DNA from: Leucobacter chironomi DSM 19883 | GTDB taxonomy: Bacteria; Actinomycetota; Actinomycetes; Actinomycetales; Microbacteriaceae | Assembly (NCBI RefSeq): GCF_000421845.1 | Contig: NZ_ATXU01000001.1 | Span: 124,001-188,000 of the forward strand | Length of the DNA stretch: 64,000 nt | Direction: 5' to 3' | Shown here: piece after piece, positions 25,761-34,179 of the stretch | Layout: each line of letters starts with the position of its first letter | How positions within the stretch are numbered: the stretch's first letter is position 1 | Translations under genes and position numbers: made by a program | The notes under the pieces: generated by a model | Seen by the model: the letters and a program-made list of their open reading frames with translations, nothing else | The model's database searches: none | Told to the model about the DNA's origin: nothing

Positions 25761-26903
25761 ATGGCAAAACTCAACGAAAGCGACAAGACCTCCTCGGGCT
25801 TCTGGGTCACTACCGAGGCCCCGATCGAGACCGACAACCCCGTCACGACCCCGCAGGCGGAGGCGCCCGACATCCTGCGCTGCGCCTACATGGAGCTCGT
25901 CGTCACCGACCTCGCCGCATCGCGCGAGTTCTACGTCGACGTGCTCGGCCTCTACGTGACCGAGGAAGACGACGATGCGATCTACCTCCGCTCGACCGAG
26001 GAGTTCATCCACCACAACCTCGTGCTGCGCAAGGGTCCGGTCGCTGCGGTCGCCGCATTCTCGTACCGCGTGCGCACCCCCGAGGATCTCGACAAGGCTG
26101 TCGCCTTCTACACCGAGCTCGGCTGCGATGTGCGCCGCAACGAGCAGGGCTTCGTGAAGGGCATCGGCGATTCGGTGCGCGTGGTCGATCCGCTCGGCTT
26201 CCCCTACGAGTTCTTCTACCAGACCGAGCACGTCGAGCGTCTCGCGTGGCGCTACGACCTGCAGAAGCCGGGCGAGCTCGTGCGTCTCGATCACTTCAAC
26301 CAGGTCACCCCCGACGTGCCCCGTGCGGTGCGCCACTACCAGGATCTCGGCTTCCGCGTCACGGAGGACATCCAGGACAACGAGGGCACCGTCTACGCCG
26401 CGTGGCTGCGCCGCAAGCCGACCGTGCACGACACCGCCGCCACCGGTGGCGACGGCCCTCGCATGCACCACGTCGCCTTCGCGACCCACGAGAAGCACAA
26501 CATCCTCGCGATCTGCGACAAGCTCGGCGCGCTGCGTCTCAGCGACCACATCGAGCGCGGGCCCGGCCGCCACGGCGTCTCCAACGCGTTCTACCTGTAC
26601 CTGCGCGATCCCGACGGCCACCGCGTCGAGATCTACACCCAGGACTACTACACCGGCGACCCCGACAACCCGGTCGTCACCTGGGACGTGCACGACAACC
26701 AGCGCCGCGACTGGTGGGGCAACCCCGTCGTGCCGTCGTGGTACACCGATGCCTCGCTCGTGCTCGACCTCGACGGCAAGCCGCAGCCGGTCGTGGCCCG
26801 CACCGACGACAGCGAGATGGCCGTGACCATCGGCGCCGACGGCTTCTCGTACACCCGCGAGGGCGACGATGTGAAGGGCTTCAAGCTCGGCGAGACGCTC
26901 TAG
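25761..26903 (+). CDS. hpaD: 3,4-dihydroxyphenylacetate 2,3-dioxygenase (extradiol, HpaD/MndD type)
   Basis: A 380-residue type I extradiol dioxygenase that opens the homoprotocatechuate ring. Two vicinal-oxygen-chelate modules are visible, from about residue 40 and from about 172. The 2-His-1-Glu metal site is H178 (RLDHFN), H237 (MHHVAF) and E290 (GHRVEIY). Their spacing of 59 and 53 residues equals that recalled for the Brevibacterium fuscum enzyme (H155, H214, E267). Iron or manganese cannot be distinguished by sequence. It is the last gene of the cluster, before a strong hairpin. Confidence 0.92.
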   Translation: MAKLNESDKTSSGFWVTTEAPIETDNPVTTPQAEAPDILRCAYMELVVTDLAASREFYVDVLGLYVTEEDDDAIYLRSTEEFIHHNLVLRKGPVAAVAAFSYRVRTPEDLDKAVAFYTELGCDVRRNEQGFVKGIGDSVRVVDPLGFPYEFFYQTEHVERLAWRYDLQKPGELVRLDHFNQVTPDVPRAVRHYQDLGFRVTEDIQDNEGTVYAAWLRRKPTVHDTAATGGDGPRMHHVAFATHEKHNILAICDKLGALRLSDHIERGPGRHGVSNAFYLYLRDPDGHRVEIYTQDYYTGDPDNPVVTWDVHDNQRRDWWGNPVVPSWYTDASLVLDLDGKPQPVVARTDDSEMAVTIGADGFSYTREGDDVKGFKLGETL

Positions 26904-26914
26904 GGAGCAGTTCG

Positions 26915-26951
26915 CGAAGGGCCCGGGCGCAGTGCGCGCCCGGGCCCTTCG
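26915..26951. terminator. Bidirectional terminator
   Basis: A 16-bp perfect stem (26915-26930 with 26936-26951), loop AGTGC, between the dioxygenase gene and the convergent TetR gene. Confidence 0.8.
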
Positions 26952-27016
26952 GCGTGCGGGGGCGGATCCCGGACCGTCCGCGAGGCCGGCCGGTGCCGGG
27001 CCGAGCGGTGCGAGCG

Positions 27017-27622
27017 CTACTGCTCCCGCGGCGCAATGCCGAGCGCGAGCTCGGCGTAGCTGCGCACCGCGGCGCGGCACTCCTCCCGCGGGGTGCGGTC
27101 GCCCACGAGCGGGTAGAGGTCGTAGGCGTCCTCGAGCGCGACGAGGTTGCGGGCGATGACGCCCGGCGGCGATGCGAGGGCGAACTCCCCCGTGCCCGCC
27201 CCGATCTCGATGAGGGTGCGGTAGAGCATGATCTGGCGCTCGGTGAGGGCGCGGTGCGCGGGCAGGTACTCGGGGTGCTCGGCGAGGATCGGCACGCTCT
27301 CGTACACGTAGCGCAGCTCGTCGCTGATCTCGTCGGGCACGCCCGCGTCGATGAGGGCGTAGATGCGCTCGGTGGCGCTCTCGGGGCGGTCGATGATGCG
27401 CTGGCGGCGCTCACTGAACTGCTCCATCGCGCCGGCGAGCGCGGTGATCTGCAGCTCGTTGAGACTCGCGAAGTAGTGCAGCACGTTGGCCGGGCTCATC
27501 TCGGCCTCGGCCGCGACGGAGCGCACGTTGACCGATCTGCGGGGCCGCGACCGGGCGACCCGCCAGAACGCGCGGATGATGTCTTCGCGGCGTTCGTGGC
27601 GGCGTCGCGCGGTCGCGTTCAT
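27017..27622 (-). CDS. TetR family regulator
   Basis: A 201-residue regulator. HTH in residues 10-60: EDIIRAFWRVA, then VNVRSVAAEAEMSPANVLHYFASLNEL, resembling the BetI-like group. The remainder is a helical ligand domain. It lies 29 bases behind an APC permease on the same strand and probably controls it and the divergent peptidase. A -10 box TAGGCT ends six bases before its ATG, so it also has its own leaderless promoter. Confidence 0.85.
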   Translation of the reverse strand: MNATARRRHERREDIIRAFWRVARSRPRRSVNVRSVAAEAEMSPANVLHYFASLNELQITALAGAMEQFSERRQRIIDRPESATERIYALIDAGVPDEISDELRYVYESVPILAEHPEYLPAHRALTERQIMLYRTLIEIGAGTGEFALASPPGVIARNLVALEDAYDLYPLVGDRTPREECRAAVRSYAELALGIAPREQ

Positions 27623-27628
27623 GGTGTC

Positions 27629-27634
27629 AGCCTA
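27629..27634 (-). promoter_or_regulatory. -10 box TAGGCT, leaderless TetR promoter
   Basis: TAGGCT, six bases, then ATG at 27622 on the minus strand, inside the short gap after the permease gene. Confidence 0.5.
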
Positions 27635-27651
27635 CCGGCCTCCGGGCGCCC

Positions 27652-29127
27652 TCACTCCGTGACGGGCTGGGGCACGACCTTCACCGATTCGGTGAGGCTC
27701 GCGTAGTAGGCGGGCTTGCGCCGCTTGAGCACGAGGCCCACGATGATGCCGCCGATGAAGAGGATCGGCGTCGGCAGCAGCAGCACCTGGTTGATGGGAC
27801 CTTCGAGCCCGGTGACCACCTCGAAGTTCGTCACGATGAGGATGTAGCCGACGATGAGGCCGACCGCGCCGATGGCCGGGGCCACGATGACGCGCCACGC
27901 GCTGTGACCGCGGCGATCCTTCACGAAGTACCAGACCACCGCGACCGCGGTGACGGCCTGCGCGAAGACGAGCCCCTGCACGCCGGTCGCGTAGGTCCAG
28001 ATGGCGAGCCCGAGGAACGGGTCGGCGCGCAGCAGCAGGGCGACCACGACGGCGAGCAGCGAGATCGCCGAGAGCGTGAGGCTCGCGAGGGCCGGCGACT
28101 GGCTGCGGGCGCTCGCGCGGCCGAGGGCCCGCGGCAGCAGTCCCTCGCGGCCGAGCGAGAAGAGGTAGCGGGTGCAGGCGTTGTGGAAGGCGAGCACGCA
28201 GGCGAAGAAGCTGGTGACGATGAGGATCTTCATGACGAACGCCGCCCAGGCGCCGGCGTAGTCGCCCGTGCCCTCGATGACGAGCGTCTCGAATGCGTCG
28301 CTGCGGGCGAGCTCGATGAGGCCGTCGGCTCCGAAGGCGAGGGTGAGGATCCAGAAGGTGAAGGCGTAGAACAGTCCGAGGAAGGCGATCGCGATGATGG
28401 TGGCGCGGGGCACGGTGCGCTCGGGGCGCTTCGCCTCCTCCGCGTAGATCGCGGTGCTCTCGAAGCCGAGATAGGCGCCGAAACCGATCACGAAGAGCGC
28501 ACCGGCGCCCGGGGCGAAGAACACGTTCTGCGGGTCGAAGGAGGCGAGGCTGGCGGGCTCGGGGCCGCCGTCGGCGAGCACCGACACGGCGAGCACGAGC
28601 AGGATCGCGACCTCGAGGGTGAGCAGCACGGCGAGCACCTTCGCGCCCACGTCGACCTTGTTGTAGCCGAGCAGCCCCACGATGAGCACCGCGGCGATCG
28701 AGTAGACGCCCCAGTGCAGTTCGAGCCCGAAGAGCTCGGCGAAGGTGAACTCGGCGAAGAAGCCGATGAAGCCGTAGAAGCAGACGACGAGCGCCACGTA
28801 GGCGAACACCGTCACCGAGGAGACCCCGAGGCCCGCCGGCTTGCCGAGCCCGCGCGACACGTACGCGTAGAAGGCGCCGGCGTTGCGCACGCTCTGCGAC
28901 ATGGCGGTGAAGCCGAGCGCGAAGCAGATGAGCACGGCGCCGGCGAAGAGGATGGCACCGGGGGCGCCGATGCCGCCCATGCGGAACGAGGTGATCGCGC
29001 CGCTGACGATGACGGTGAGCGGCGCCGCCGCGGAGATCACGAAGAAGACGATGTCCCAGGTGCCGAGTCGGCCGGCGGCGAGCGCTCCGTCCTTCGTCGC
29101 CGTTACTGTGGTGGACGGTGCTGACAT
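27652..29127 (-). CDS. APC superfamily amino acid/amine permease
   Basis: A 491-residue membrane protein with about 12 helices. The first segment, DIVFFVISAAAPLTVIVSGAITSF, holds the broken helix of the LeuT fold, and GFGAYLGFESTAIYAEEAKRPERTVPRATI is the conserved APC loop after TM6. CVLAFHNACTRYLFSLGREGLLPRALG is the TM8-9 signature. Start at 29127 because GAGGGAG precedes it; a longer in-frame start at 29181 lacks a site. It is divergent from the P1 aminopeptidase gene and close to the plus-strand permease at 32375 in sequence. Substrate unknown. Confidence 0.88.
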   Translation of the reverse strand: MSAPSTTVTATKDGALAAGRLGTWDIVFFVISAAAPLTVIVSGAITSFRMGGIGAPGAILFAGAVLICFALGFTAMSQSVRNAGAFYAYVSRGLGKPAGLGVSSVTVFAYVALVVCFYGFIGFFAEFTFAELFGLELHWGVYSIAAVLIVGLLGYNKVDVGAKVLAVLLTLEVAILLVLAVSVLADGGPEPASLASFDPQNVFFAPGAGALFVIGFGAYLGFESTAIYAEEAKRPERTVPRATIIAIAFLGLFYAFTFWILTLAFGADGLIELARSDAFETLVIEGTGDYAGAWAAFVMKILIVTSFFACVLAFHNACTRYLFSLGREGLLPRALGRASARSQSPALASLTLSAISLLAVVVALLLRADPFLGLAIWTYATGVQGLVFAQAVTAVAVVWYFVKDRRGHSAWRVIVAPAIGAVGLIVGYILIVTNFEVVTGLEGPINQVLLLPTPILFIGGIIVGLVLKRRKPAYYASLTESVKVVPQPVTE

Positions 29128-29234
29128 GTCGACTCCCTCGTCATCGGATCGCAGAGGCTTTCTCGAACACTGATCGAACAATCGCTTTCATCGCCTCTGA
29201 ACGGTAGTGTAATCACAAACGGAAGGATTAAACA

Positions 29235-30392
29235 ATGTTCAATACTTCGGAGCCCTCGCCCGAGCAGCCGCAGCAGCAGCCGCAGTCGCCGCGCGCCCGC
29301 GACCTCGGCGTGCCCCTCGACGGAGAGCCGGGCCCGCTGAACGCCATCACCGACGTGCCGGGCCTCGAGGTCGGATTCGTCACGATCGCGGAGGACGCCC
29401 CTGTCGTCTCGCGCACCGGCGTCACCGCGATCCTGCCCCGCGGCCGCAAGCGAGCGGGGCTCCCCTGCGCCGCCGGCGTCGCAGTCCTCAACGGCAACGG
29501 CGAGCTCACCGGCCGCAGCTGGATCGAGGAGTCCGGCCAGCTGCAGGCGCCCATCGCCATCACCAACTCGCACGCCGTGGGCGCGGTGCACCGAGGCATC
29601 GACCGCTGGATGGCCGCGCACCACCCCGAGAGCGCGGCGGCGTGGATGCTGCCCGTCGTGGGAGAGACCTGGGACGGCTACCTCAACTCGATCAACGCCG
29701 ACACGGTGCACCCCGAGCACGCCGAGCAGGCCCTCGACTCGGCGTGCGGCGGACCGCTCGCCGAGGGGAGCGTCGGCGGCGGCACCGGCATGAACTGCTA
29801 CGGCTTCAAGGGCGGCACCGGCACCGCCTCGCGCACCGTGCGGATCGGCGACGAGTCCTACACTGTGGGCGTGCTGCTGCAGGCCAACTTCGGCTCGCGC
29901 GAAGAGCTCAAGGTCGTCGGCCGCCCGCTCGGCCGCGCATCGCAGGCCCCCAACCCGATGGAGACGAGCGACTGGTTCGGCCGGGAGCTCGCGGGCGCCC
30001 GCGCCGTCCCCGGCGCCGGCAGCGTCATCGTGGTCGTCGCCACCGACGCACCCCTGCTCCCCGACCAGTGCGAGGCCCTCGCCCGCCGCGTACCGCTCGG
30101 CCTCGCCCGCACGGGCACGACCGGCAGCCACTTCTCCGGGGACATCTTCCTCGCCTTCTCCACGGCCAACGAGGGCTCTTTCGGATCGCGGATGGCGGCG
30201 GGGCCCGTGGTGGAGCAGATCGCCCACCTCGCCTGGGGCCGCATCGATCCACTCTTCACCGGCGTCGTCGAGGCGACCGAGGAGGCCGTGCTCAACGCCC
30301 TCGTCGCCGCGCGCGACACCGTCGGCCGCAACGGCCACGAGAGCTTCGCGCTGCCCCACGACGAGGTGCGGGCCGCGTTCATCGCGGCGTGA
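29235..30392 (+). CDS. P1 family peptidase (DmpA/BapA-type L-aminopeptidase / D-amidase)
   Basis: A 385-residue Ntn-type hydrolase that matures by self-cleavage. The conserved cleavage site is GAG-SVIVVVATDAPL, giving S263 as the N-terminal nucleophile of the beta chain. GPLNAITDVPGLEVGF is the family N-terminal motif, and SVGGGTGMNCYGFKGGTGTASR and VGVLLQANFGSREEL are further active-site strands. Family members release N-terminal amino acids or act on beta-peptides and amino acid amides. No signal peptide is seen; a Gln/Pro-rich start precedes the domain. GGAAGGA precedes the ATG. It is divergent from the APC permease, so released or imported amines may be its substrate. Confidence 0.88.
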   Translation: MFNTSEPSPEQPQQQPQSPRARDLGVPLDGEPGPLNAITDVPGLEVGFVTIAEDAPVVSRTGVTAILPRGRKRAGLPCAAGVAVLNGNGELTGRSWIEESGQLQAPIAITNSHAVGAVHRGIDRWMAAHHPESAAAWMLPVVGETWDGYLNSINADTVHPEHAEQALDSACGGPLAEGSVGGGTGMNCYGFKGGTGTASRTVRIGDESYTVGVLLQANFGSREELKVVGRPLGRASQAPNPMETSDWFGRELAGARAVPGAGSVIVVVATDAPLLPDQCEALARRVPLGLARTGTTGSHFSGDIFLAFSTANEGSFGSRMAAGPVVEQIAHLAWGRIDPLFTGVVEATEEAVLNALVAARDTVGRNGHESFALPHDEVRAAFIAA

Positions 30393-30395
30393 GGG

Positions 30396-30430
30396 GGTGC
30401 GAGCGGGCCCGGCCCGGGCCCGCTCGCACC
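30396..30430. terminator. Bidirectional terminator
   Basis: A 16-bp perfect stem with 3-base loop between the convergent peptidase and permease genes. Confidence 0.75.
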
Positions 30431-30446
30431 GCTCGCACCGCTCGGA

Positions 30447-31940
30447 TCACTCGGGCGCGCCGGCGCCCTCCAGCTCCTCGAACCTCTCGAGATCCTGCGA
30501 CAGGCTCGCGTAGGTCTCCGGCCGCTTCGTCTGCAGATAGCGGGCGTAGATCACGCCGCCGACCACCGCGAGCACCAGCACCCAGGGCAGCATGAGCACG
30601 TACAGCGCGCTCGACCCGGCGACGAGGTCGAAGTTGACGATGGCCATGACGCTGAAGAGCAGCAGCGCGAGGAAGCCGAGACCGGGCGCGACGAGGGTGC
30701 TCCAGATGCGCGGATCGCGCTTGCGGCGGAAGTAGACCACCACGGCGAGCGCTGCGATCGCCTGCACGATCATGATCGAGAGCGTGCCGAATCCGAGCCC
30801 CACCGGCACCAGGGTCGCCACCGGCGGCAGCGGGTTGCCCTCGGGGTCGGTCTCGACGAAGACCGCGAAGATGCCCGCGATGACGAGCGCGAAGATCAGG
30901 TTCACGGCGAGGCCGCGCTGGGGCGCCCCCTTCGCGTTGGTCTGCGCGAGCCAGGCGGGCAGCACCCGGGCGCGGCCGAGCGCGTAGAGGTAGCGCGCGG
31001 CCGAGTTGTGGAAGGCGAGCTGCGCCGCGAACAGGCTGACCACGAGCAGCACGATGGCGACGATTCCCATCACCGGCCCGAGGTACTGGTCCATGAGCAT
31101 GAGGGTGAGGTCGCCGCCCTCGAGGTGGTCGAGCCCGGCCTGCTGCGCGTCGAAGACGCCGAGCGCGCTCACGATCGCCCACGCGCCGAAGGCGTGCAGG
31201 GCGCCGATGAGGATGATCGCCACGTAGGTGGCGCGCGGGATCGTCTTGCGGGGCTCGCGCGCCTCCTCGCCGAACAGGGCCGTGGCCTCGAATCCGATGA
31301 ACGCGGTGGCGACGAGCAGCAGCGCGATCCAGACGGATCCGCCCACCAGGATCTCGGGGCTGAATGCGAGGGTGATCGCCTGGATGTCGAAGCCCGTCGT
31401 GAAGAGCACCGAGAACGCGAAGGCGAGGATGAGCAGGATCTCGAGCACGAGCGCGACGCCGAGCACGACGGCGCTGACGTGGATGCCGGAGCGCGCGAGC
31501 AGGAAGACCACGACGCCCAGCACGACGCCGCAGAGGTACCAGTGCAGCTCGAAGCCGAAGATGACGGGCAGTGCCACCGCCCCGGTGAAGAAGCCGATGG
31601 TGCCGAGCGCGCCCGCGACGAAGACGTTGTAGCCGATGGTCGCGATGATGCCGGTGGTGAGACCCGCGGCCCGGCCGAGCCCCTTCACCGCGATGGCGTA
31701 GAAGCCGCCGGCGTTCGTGAGCTCCTTCGTCATCTGCGCGTAGCCGACCGCGAAGAGCAGCAGCGCGATCGCGACGATCACGACCGCGACGGGGGTGCCA
31801 CCGCCGTTGCCGAAGGAGATCGCGAGCGGCAGCACCACGATCGCGACGGTGACCGGTGCGACCGCGGCGAGCACGAGGAAGACGATCGACGCGACGCCGA
31901 GCCTGTTCCTTGCGAGCTGGTTCTGAGAGGTGTCGTTCAT
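30447..31940 (-). CDS. APC superfamily amino acid/amine permease
   Basis: A 497-residue, about 12-helix permease. SIVFLVLAAVAPVTVAIVVLPLAI is TM1, VATAFIGFEATALFGEEAREPRKTIPRATY is the APC loop, and AQLAFHNSAARYLYALGRARVLPAWLA the TM8-9 motif. The C-terminal cytoplasmic tail ends in acidic residues. It is the most divergent of the three APC permeases here. AAGGAAG precedes the ATG. It ends at a shared terminator with the peptidase gene and stands opposite the next permease across a 434-bp spacer. Confidence 0.88.
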   Translation of the reverse strand: MNDTSQNQLARNRLGVASIVFLVLAAVAPVTVAIVVLPLAISFGNGGGTPVAVVIVAIALLLFAVGYAQMTKELTNAGGFYAIAVKGLGRAAGLTTGIIATIGYNVFVAGALGTIGFFTGAVALPVIFGFELHWYLCGVVLGVVVFLLARSGIHVSAVVLGVALVLEILLILAFAFSVLFTTGFDIQAITLAFSPEILVGGSVWIALLLVATAFIGFEATALFGEEAREPRKTIPRATYVAIILIGALHAFGAWAIVSALGVFDAQQAGLDHLEGGDLTLMLMDQYLGPVMGIVAIVLLVVSLFAAQLAFHNSAARYLYALGRARVLPAWLAQTNAKGAPQRGLAVNLIFALVIAGIFAVFVETDPEGNPLPPVATLVPVGLGFGTLSIMIVQAIAALAVVVYFRRKRDPRIWSTLVAPGLGFLALLLFSVMAIVNFDLVAGSSALYVLMLPWVLVLAVVGGVIYARYLQTKRPETYASLSQDLERFEELEGAGAPE

Positions 31941-32374
31941 GGGAGACTTCCTTGTTTCCGCGCTCCGGGGAGCCTGAGTGGTGTGAGGGTTCTCGATACC
32001 GCCGGATGCCGGGGACCCGGGATCTTCTCCGGATCCGCGGCAGCGGTGCCTCGGTCTCCGTCGACCGCGGCCCGGCGCTTCCGTGCCCTCTTCATAGCAC
32101 GGGAAGCGCCGCAGCGGGAGTGCCCGTCACCGCGCCGCGCTCACAGTCAAGCGAACGGCCGGGATCCGCACTGGCGGTCAGGCCGTCCGTCGCCGTCGCG
32201 CCGGATCCGCCACTATCCATTTGGACAGCCATGCGCGCATCGTCAACTCCCGTGCGCCCTCCGCACAGCCTTCCCCTTCGATCTTTCCCTGTCGATTCAT
32301 AGACTCAACACGAGCATGCCTCCGGCGCCATCCTCGGCGCACCGGCAACGCAGCCATCCCGAGAGGAAACCACC
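31941..32374. other. Divergent intergenic region, 434 bp
   Basis: Between two divergent APC permease genes. A candidate plus-strand -10 (TAGACT, 32300-32305) lies about 70 bases before the downstream gene. On the minus strand TATGAA near 32095 could be a -10 for the other. I see no coding potential that fits the local codon bias and no clear operator. Confidence 0.45.
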
Positions 32375-33913
32375 ATGACCGCCCCAGCTGTCCCAACCGA
32401 AGCGCCGCACGACGCGGGGCTCAGCCGCCGCACACTCGGCGTGCCGGCCATCACCTTCATGATCATCGCGGCCTCCGCGCCGCTCACCGTCGTCGCCGGC
32501 GGCGTCACCACCTCCTTCGCCGTCACCGGCTCGCTCGGCGTGCCCCTCGGCTTCCTGCTCATCGCGGTGATCCTCACGGTCTTCGCCGTCGGGTACACCG
32601 CGATGGGCCGCTTCATCACCAACGCGGGCGCCTTCTACGCCTACATCTCGCGCGGCCTCGGCCGCCCGCTCGGCGTGGGCGCCTCGCTCATCGCCCTCGT
32701 CGCCTACAACGCGATGCAGGTCGGCATCTACGGCCTGTTCGGATTCCAGCTCTCCATGTTCCTCGAAGCGAAGTTCGGCTTCGCCTCGCCCTGGTGGCTC
32801 TGGATCCTGCTCTGCATCGTCGTCGTCGGCGTGCTCGGCGTCAACCGCGTCGACCTCTCCGCGAAGGTGCTCGGCGTGCTCGTCGGCCTCGAGTTCCTCG
32901 TCGTCATCATCTTCGACATCGTCTCGCTGAACGTCGCCCCCGAGGGCGTCTCCGCCGCCACCCTCGACCCCACCCACCTCTTCGGCCCCGCGCTCGGCAT
33001 CATCCTCGTCTTCGGCGTGGCCGCGTTCATGGGCTTCGAGGGCGCCGCCATCTACGGCGAGGAGGCGAAGGATCCGAAGCGAACCGTGCCCCGGGCCACC
33101 TACGCGGCCGTCGCGATCATCGGCGTCTTCTACGCGTTCAGCGCCTGGGCCTTCTCCGTCGGCATCGGCCCGTCGAGCATCGTCGGCGCCTCGCAGGAGT
33201 TCGGCCCCGACCTCATGTTCGTGTTCATGGGCGAGCACACGAGCGTCATCTTCGCCGACATCATGACGCTGCTGTTCATCACGAGCCTCTTCGCGGCGCT
33301 CCAGTCGTTCCACAACGCAGTCGCGCGCTACTTCTTCTCGCTCGGCCGCGAAGGCGTGCTCCCCGCCTGGTTCGCGCACACCAGCAAGCACGGCGCCCCC
33401 TGGGCCGGATCGGTCGCGCAGACCGTCATCGCGGTCATCGTGGTGGCCGGCTTCGCACTCGCCGGCGACGCCTTCGGCGCCGCCGAATCGATGTTCGGCG
33501 AGATGGCGTTCCTCTACCCCGTGCTCACCATGTTCACCTGGCTGACCAACACGGGCGCCGCCGCGCTCGTGCTGCTCATGGCCATCATCGCGGCCGCCGT
33601 CATCGGCTTCTTCCGCCGCGACCGCCGCGGGCTGAGCGTCTGGACCACCCTCGTCGCCCCCGTCGTCTCGGGTCTCGCGCTGCTCTGGGTATTCATCATG
33701 ATCCTCGCGAACTTCCAGCTGATGCTGGATCAGGATCAGCCCGATGCCACCACCTTCATCCTGCCCGGCCTGATCTTCGCCGCCGGCATCATCGGCATCG
33801 TGTGGGGCCTCGTGCTCCGCTCGCGCAAGCCCGAGGTCTACCAGCGGATCGGCCACGGCACCGAGCCCGGCGCCTACGGCACCGAGGTGCTCGACGTGGT
33901 CGACGAGCACTGA
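32375..33913 (+). CDS. APC superfamily amino acid/amine permease
   Basis: A 512-residue permease. ITFMIIAASAPLTVVAGGVTTSFAVTGSLGVPLGFLLIAVILTVFAVGYTAM spans TM1-2, VAAFMGFEGAAIYGEEAKDPKRTVPRATYAA is the APC loop, and FAALQSFHNAVARYFFSLGREGVLPAWFAHTSKHGAPWAGS is the TM8-9 region. It closely resembles the minus-strand permease at 27652, more than the one at 30447, so the two may be paralogues. GAGAGGAAAC precedes the ATG. A 20-bp-stem terminator follows. Confidence 0.9.
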   Translation: MTAPAVPTEAPHDAGLSRRTLGVPAITFMIIAASAPLTVVAGGVTTSFAVTGSLGVPLGFLLIAVILTVFAVGYTAMGRFITNAGAFYAYISRGLGRPLGVGASLIALVAYNAMQVGIYGLFGFQLSMFLEAKFGFASPWWLWILLCIVVVGVLGVNRVDLSAKVLGVLVGLEFLVVIIFDIVSLNVAPEGVSAATLDPTHLFGPALGIILVFGVAAFMGFEGAAIYGEEAKDPKRTVPRATYAAVAIIGVFYAFSAWAFSVGIGPSSIVGASQEFGPDLMFVFMGEHTSVIFADIMTLLFITSLFAALQSFHNAVARYFFSLGREGVLPAWFAHTSKHGAPWAGSVAQTVIAVIVVAGFALAGDAFGAAESMFGEMAFLYPVLTMFTWLTNTGAAALVLLMAIIAAAVIGFFRRDRRGLSVWTTLVAPVVSGLALLWVFIMILANFQLMLDQDQPDATTFILPGLIFAAGIIGIVWGLVLRSRKPEVYQRIGHGTEPGAYGTEVLDVVDEH

Positions 33914-33928
33914 TCGCACCGCGCAGCA

Positions 33929-33971
33929 ACGGCTGAGGGCCCGGGAGCGATGCTCCCGGGCCCTCAGCCGT
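33929..33971. terminator. Strong bidirectional terminator
   Basis: A 20-bp perfect stem (33929-33948 with 33952-33971), loop GAT, between the permease and the convergent prs gene. Confidence 0.8.
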
Positions 33972-34015
33972 ATCGTGGCGGGTGCCTGCGCTGGCGCGTG
34001 TGCCCTACGCCGCCG

Positions 34016-34179
34016 CCCCGCGCTTCGCTCCGTGGGCTGCCGCCGCGGGCGGCACCGCAGCCCGGCAAAACGCTGGCGCGTTCTGCTTCAGGCTGCCACC
34101 CCGCGCTTCGCTCCGTGGGCTGCCGCCATGGGCGGCACCGCAGCCCGGCAAAACGCTGGCGCGTTTTGCTTCAGGCTGC
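34016..34179. repeat. 83-bp tandem duplication covering the 3' end of prs
   Basis: Two copies (34016-34096 and 34099-34179) differ at only a few positions. The right copy contains the last three codons and stop of prs, so the left copy duplicates the gene end. Each copy holds a short TGCCGCC/GGCGGCA hairpin, which may serve as prs terminator. Confidence 0.85.
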
